Source of the DNA: Betaproteobacteria bacterium
GTDB taxonomy: Bacteria; Pseudomonadota; Gammaproteobacteria; Burkholderiales; Thiobacillaceae
NCBI GenBank assembly: GCA_020049245.1
Contig: JAIFLB010000134.1
Span: 1-7,378 of the forward strand
DNA length: 7,378 nt
Direction of reading: 5' to 3'
The first letter of the stretch is position 1. The number at the start of each line of letters is the position of its first letter. This document shows positions 6,137 through 7,378 of the stretch, piece by piece. Position numbers and translations under genes: made by a program. The notes under the pieces were generated by a model. The model was not told the origin of the DNA. It did not search any database and saw only the letters and a list, made by a program, of their open reading frames with translations.

Positions 6137-7043
6137 TGCCCCGCAACGCTTGCAGCATGTTTCAGCCGGCGGCCTCGCGCTGTTGATGCATGGTTTGCTG
6201 CTGCTTGCGCTGATGATCGGCGTTTCCTGGAAAAACCCGCCGCAATTGCCAATCGAAGCTGAAATGTGGGCCGATCTGCCTGCTCCGCAACAACCCATCC
6301 CGGCGGCGGAGTTCGCGCCGATGCCGGAACCGGTGCTTGAGCCAGCGCCTCAGATTGACGCTCAGCCAAAACCTGAACCGGTGCAGGCGGAACCAGCACA
6401 AATCGCGCTTGAGAAAGCTGAAAAAAAGCGTGCCGAGGATAAACGTCGTGCAGATGTAGTTCAGCTTGAGTTGCAGAAGAAACAGGAACTGCAATTGGCG
6501 GAGGAAAAACGGACCGAGACATTGCGCAGGGCTGAAATGGAGCGGGTGGAAGCAGCTCGGGTAGAAACAACGAGACTGGAAAAGGAACGCCAGGAAAAGC
6601 AGTTGGCCGAACAGGAAAAACGAGAACAATCAAGGCGTCAGATCGATCAGGAATTGGCGCGCCAGATGCGTGAGGAACTGGCTGCCGAAAGTTCGCAACT
6701 CAATGCCATGCAAAGTCGTTCCAGGGTCAGCGGCCAATCGCGCATGGTGCTGGATTTCCAGGAGCGCATCCGCAGCAAGATTCGCGATGCGTTGGTATTA
6801 CCCAAAAATCTGAAGGGCGATGCCGAAGTCATATTCCAGGTCAGTTTGTTGCCCAACGGTGAAGTCGTCCGCGTGACTTTGATCAAAAGTAGCGGGCAAC
6901 CTTTGTACGACGGCGCGGTCGAACGTGCCCTTTTCAAGGCATCACCGCTGCCATTACCCAGCGATCGCCAGGCCGCGCAGCAGTTTCGTGATGGCTTGAC
7001 GCTGAAGTTTCGGCCATCCGATGATGCAGTTAACTTCAATTAA
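6132..7043 (+). CDS. tolA: Cell envelope integrity protein TolA
   Basis: TolA spans the periplasm from the TolQR motor to TolB and Pal. The 303 residues make it shorter than E. coli TolA (421). One membrane helix lies at about residues 13-33 and contains the His found in TolA/TonB anchors (LLMHGLLLLALMIG, H20). A proline-rich stretch follows (about 48-88, with PAPQQPIP and PMPEPVLEPAP), then a long Glu/Lys/Arg/Ala helical region (about 91-195, with KAEKKRAEDKRR and EKERQEKQLAEQEK). The C-terminal domain (about 205-303) has FQERIRSKIRDALVLPKNLKGDAEVIFQVSLLPNGEV, typical of TolA domain III. ATG 6132 matches the usual short cytoplasmic N-terminus; upstream in-frame codons lie within the inserted element. 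A TTG at 6078 in the same frame is rejected as start. Confidence 0.94.
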   Translation: MIAPQRLQHVSAGGLALLMHGLLLLALMIGVSWKNPPQLPIEAEMWADLPAPQQPIPAAEFAPMPEPVLEPAPQIDAQPKPEPVQAEPAQIALEKAEKKRAEDKRRADVVQLELQKKQELQLAEEKRTETLRRAEMERVEAARVETTRLEKERQEKQLAEQEKREQSRRQIDQELARQMREELAAESSQLNAMQSRSRVSGQSRMVLDFQERIRSKIRDALVLPKNLKGDAEVIFQVSLLPNGEVVRVTLIKSSGQPLYDGAVERALFKASPLPLPSDRQAAQQFRDGLTLKFRPSDDAVNFN

Positions 7044-7081
7044 CCCATGCTGATTTTTCAGCGACCCAACCTGATTTCGCC

Positions 7082-7378
7082 ATGCTCATGCGCCTGATAG
7101 TTGCTCTTTTGTTTGTCCTGGCGGCGTTGCCGGCGCACGCGATGATGACCATCGAGATTGTCGGTGGTGCATCGAATCGTATCCCGCTCGCCGTTTTACC
7201 TTTTAACGACAGCCTGCCTGATCGCTCGCGTTCCAAAGCAATATCGAGCATCACCGACGTGGTGGCCGCGGATTTGGGACGCAGCGGATATTTCGCTATG
7301 GTGCCAAGTAGTGACAGCGTTTCACCGGCCGACCCAAAGAATCTGTCCTTAACAGCCTGGAAACGTCGCGGCGCGGAC
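7082..7378 (+). CDS. tolB: Tol-Pal system translocation protein TolB, N-terminal part
   Basis: The first 99 codons of a frame that continues beyond the right edge. Residues 1-20 (MLMRLIVALLFVLAALPAHA) form a Sec signal peptide with an AHA cleavage site. The following TIEIVGGASNRIPLAVLPF and VVAADLGRSGYF are typical of the TolB N-terminal alpha/beta domain, which contacts TolA; the beta-propeller that binds Pal lies outside the window. The start may be ATG 7082 or 7088; the latter would remove only two residues. No strong ribosome-binding site is visible in the 38-nt gap after tolA. Confidence 0.93.
   Translation, partial: MLMRLIVALLFVLAALPAHAMMTIEIVGGASNRIPLAVLPFNDSLPDRSRSKAISSITDVVAADLGRSGYFAMVPSSDSVSPADPKNLSLTAWKRRGAD

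Noticed and set aside
7049..7062. Small hairpin GCTGA-TTTT-TCAGC between tolA and tolB as a terminator
   Set aside because: The stem is only 5 bp, no T-run follows, and tolB continues the operon.

Overview
The window is a chromosomal segment of a Gram-negative bacterium with all genes on the + strand. The gene order yebC-ruvC-ruvA-ruvB-ybgC-tolQRAB is typical of Proteobacteria. The wording of TolQ (QREMDQVESYLPFLATVG, AYNRFTHDIDRLASRY, FMEEFSNILQQ) and TolR (INVVPYIDVMLVLLVIF, ELPSIGK) looks most like Betaproteobacteria to me. That placement is from memory of the families, not from a search. Base composition is GC-rich, about 60% by eye.

Layout. Positions 2-436 are the C-terminal 144 residues of a YebC/PmpR-type protein. 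Positions 447-2517 are a tightly packed ruvC - UbiA-family prenyltransferase - ruvA block, joined by two ATGA stop/start overlaps. Positions 2585-3304 hold a foreign-looking toxin-antitoxin module: an operator-like repeat, a ribbon-helix-helix antitoxin and a PIN-domain (VapC-type) toxin. It sits between ruvA and ruvB and splits the usual ruvAB pair. Positions 3307-4356 are ruvB. Positions 4414-7378 are the Tol-Pal envelope operon: ybgC, tolQ, tolR, tolA and the start of tolB.

The most striking structure lies between tolR and tolA. A 234-bp miniature inverted-repeat element (5898-6131) has perfect 18-bp terminal inverted repeats. It is flanked by a 5-bp target duplication, ATGAT (5893-5897 and 6132-6136). 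Removing the element and one ATGAT copy restores an ATGA overlap between the tolR stop and the tolA start, the same junction used at tolQ/tolR. The duplication therefore left tolR with its stop codon and tolA with its start codon. The terminal repeat also places an AGAGGA Shine-Dalgarno-like motif 7 nt upstream of tolA. The element contains an imperfect 35-bp hairpin stem. It also contains a continuous 80-codon frame that begins at the tolR stop/start overlap and ends overlapping the tolA start.

Functional links. RuvA, RuvB and RuvC form the Holliday-junction branch-migration and resolution machinery. TolQ and TolR form a proton-driven inner-membrane motor that energises TolA, which reaches TolB and Pal at the outer membrane during cell constriction. 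The prenyltransferase and the toxin-antitoxin pair have no obvious functional tie to these systems. No stretch longer than 300 bases lacks a gene. I saw no tRNA, rRNA or CRISPR array.
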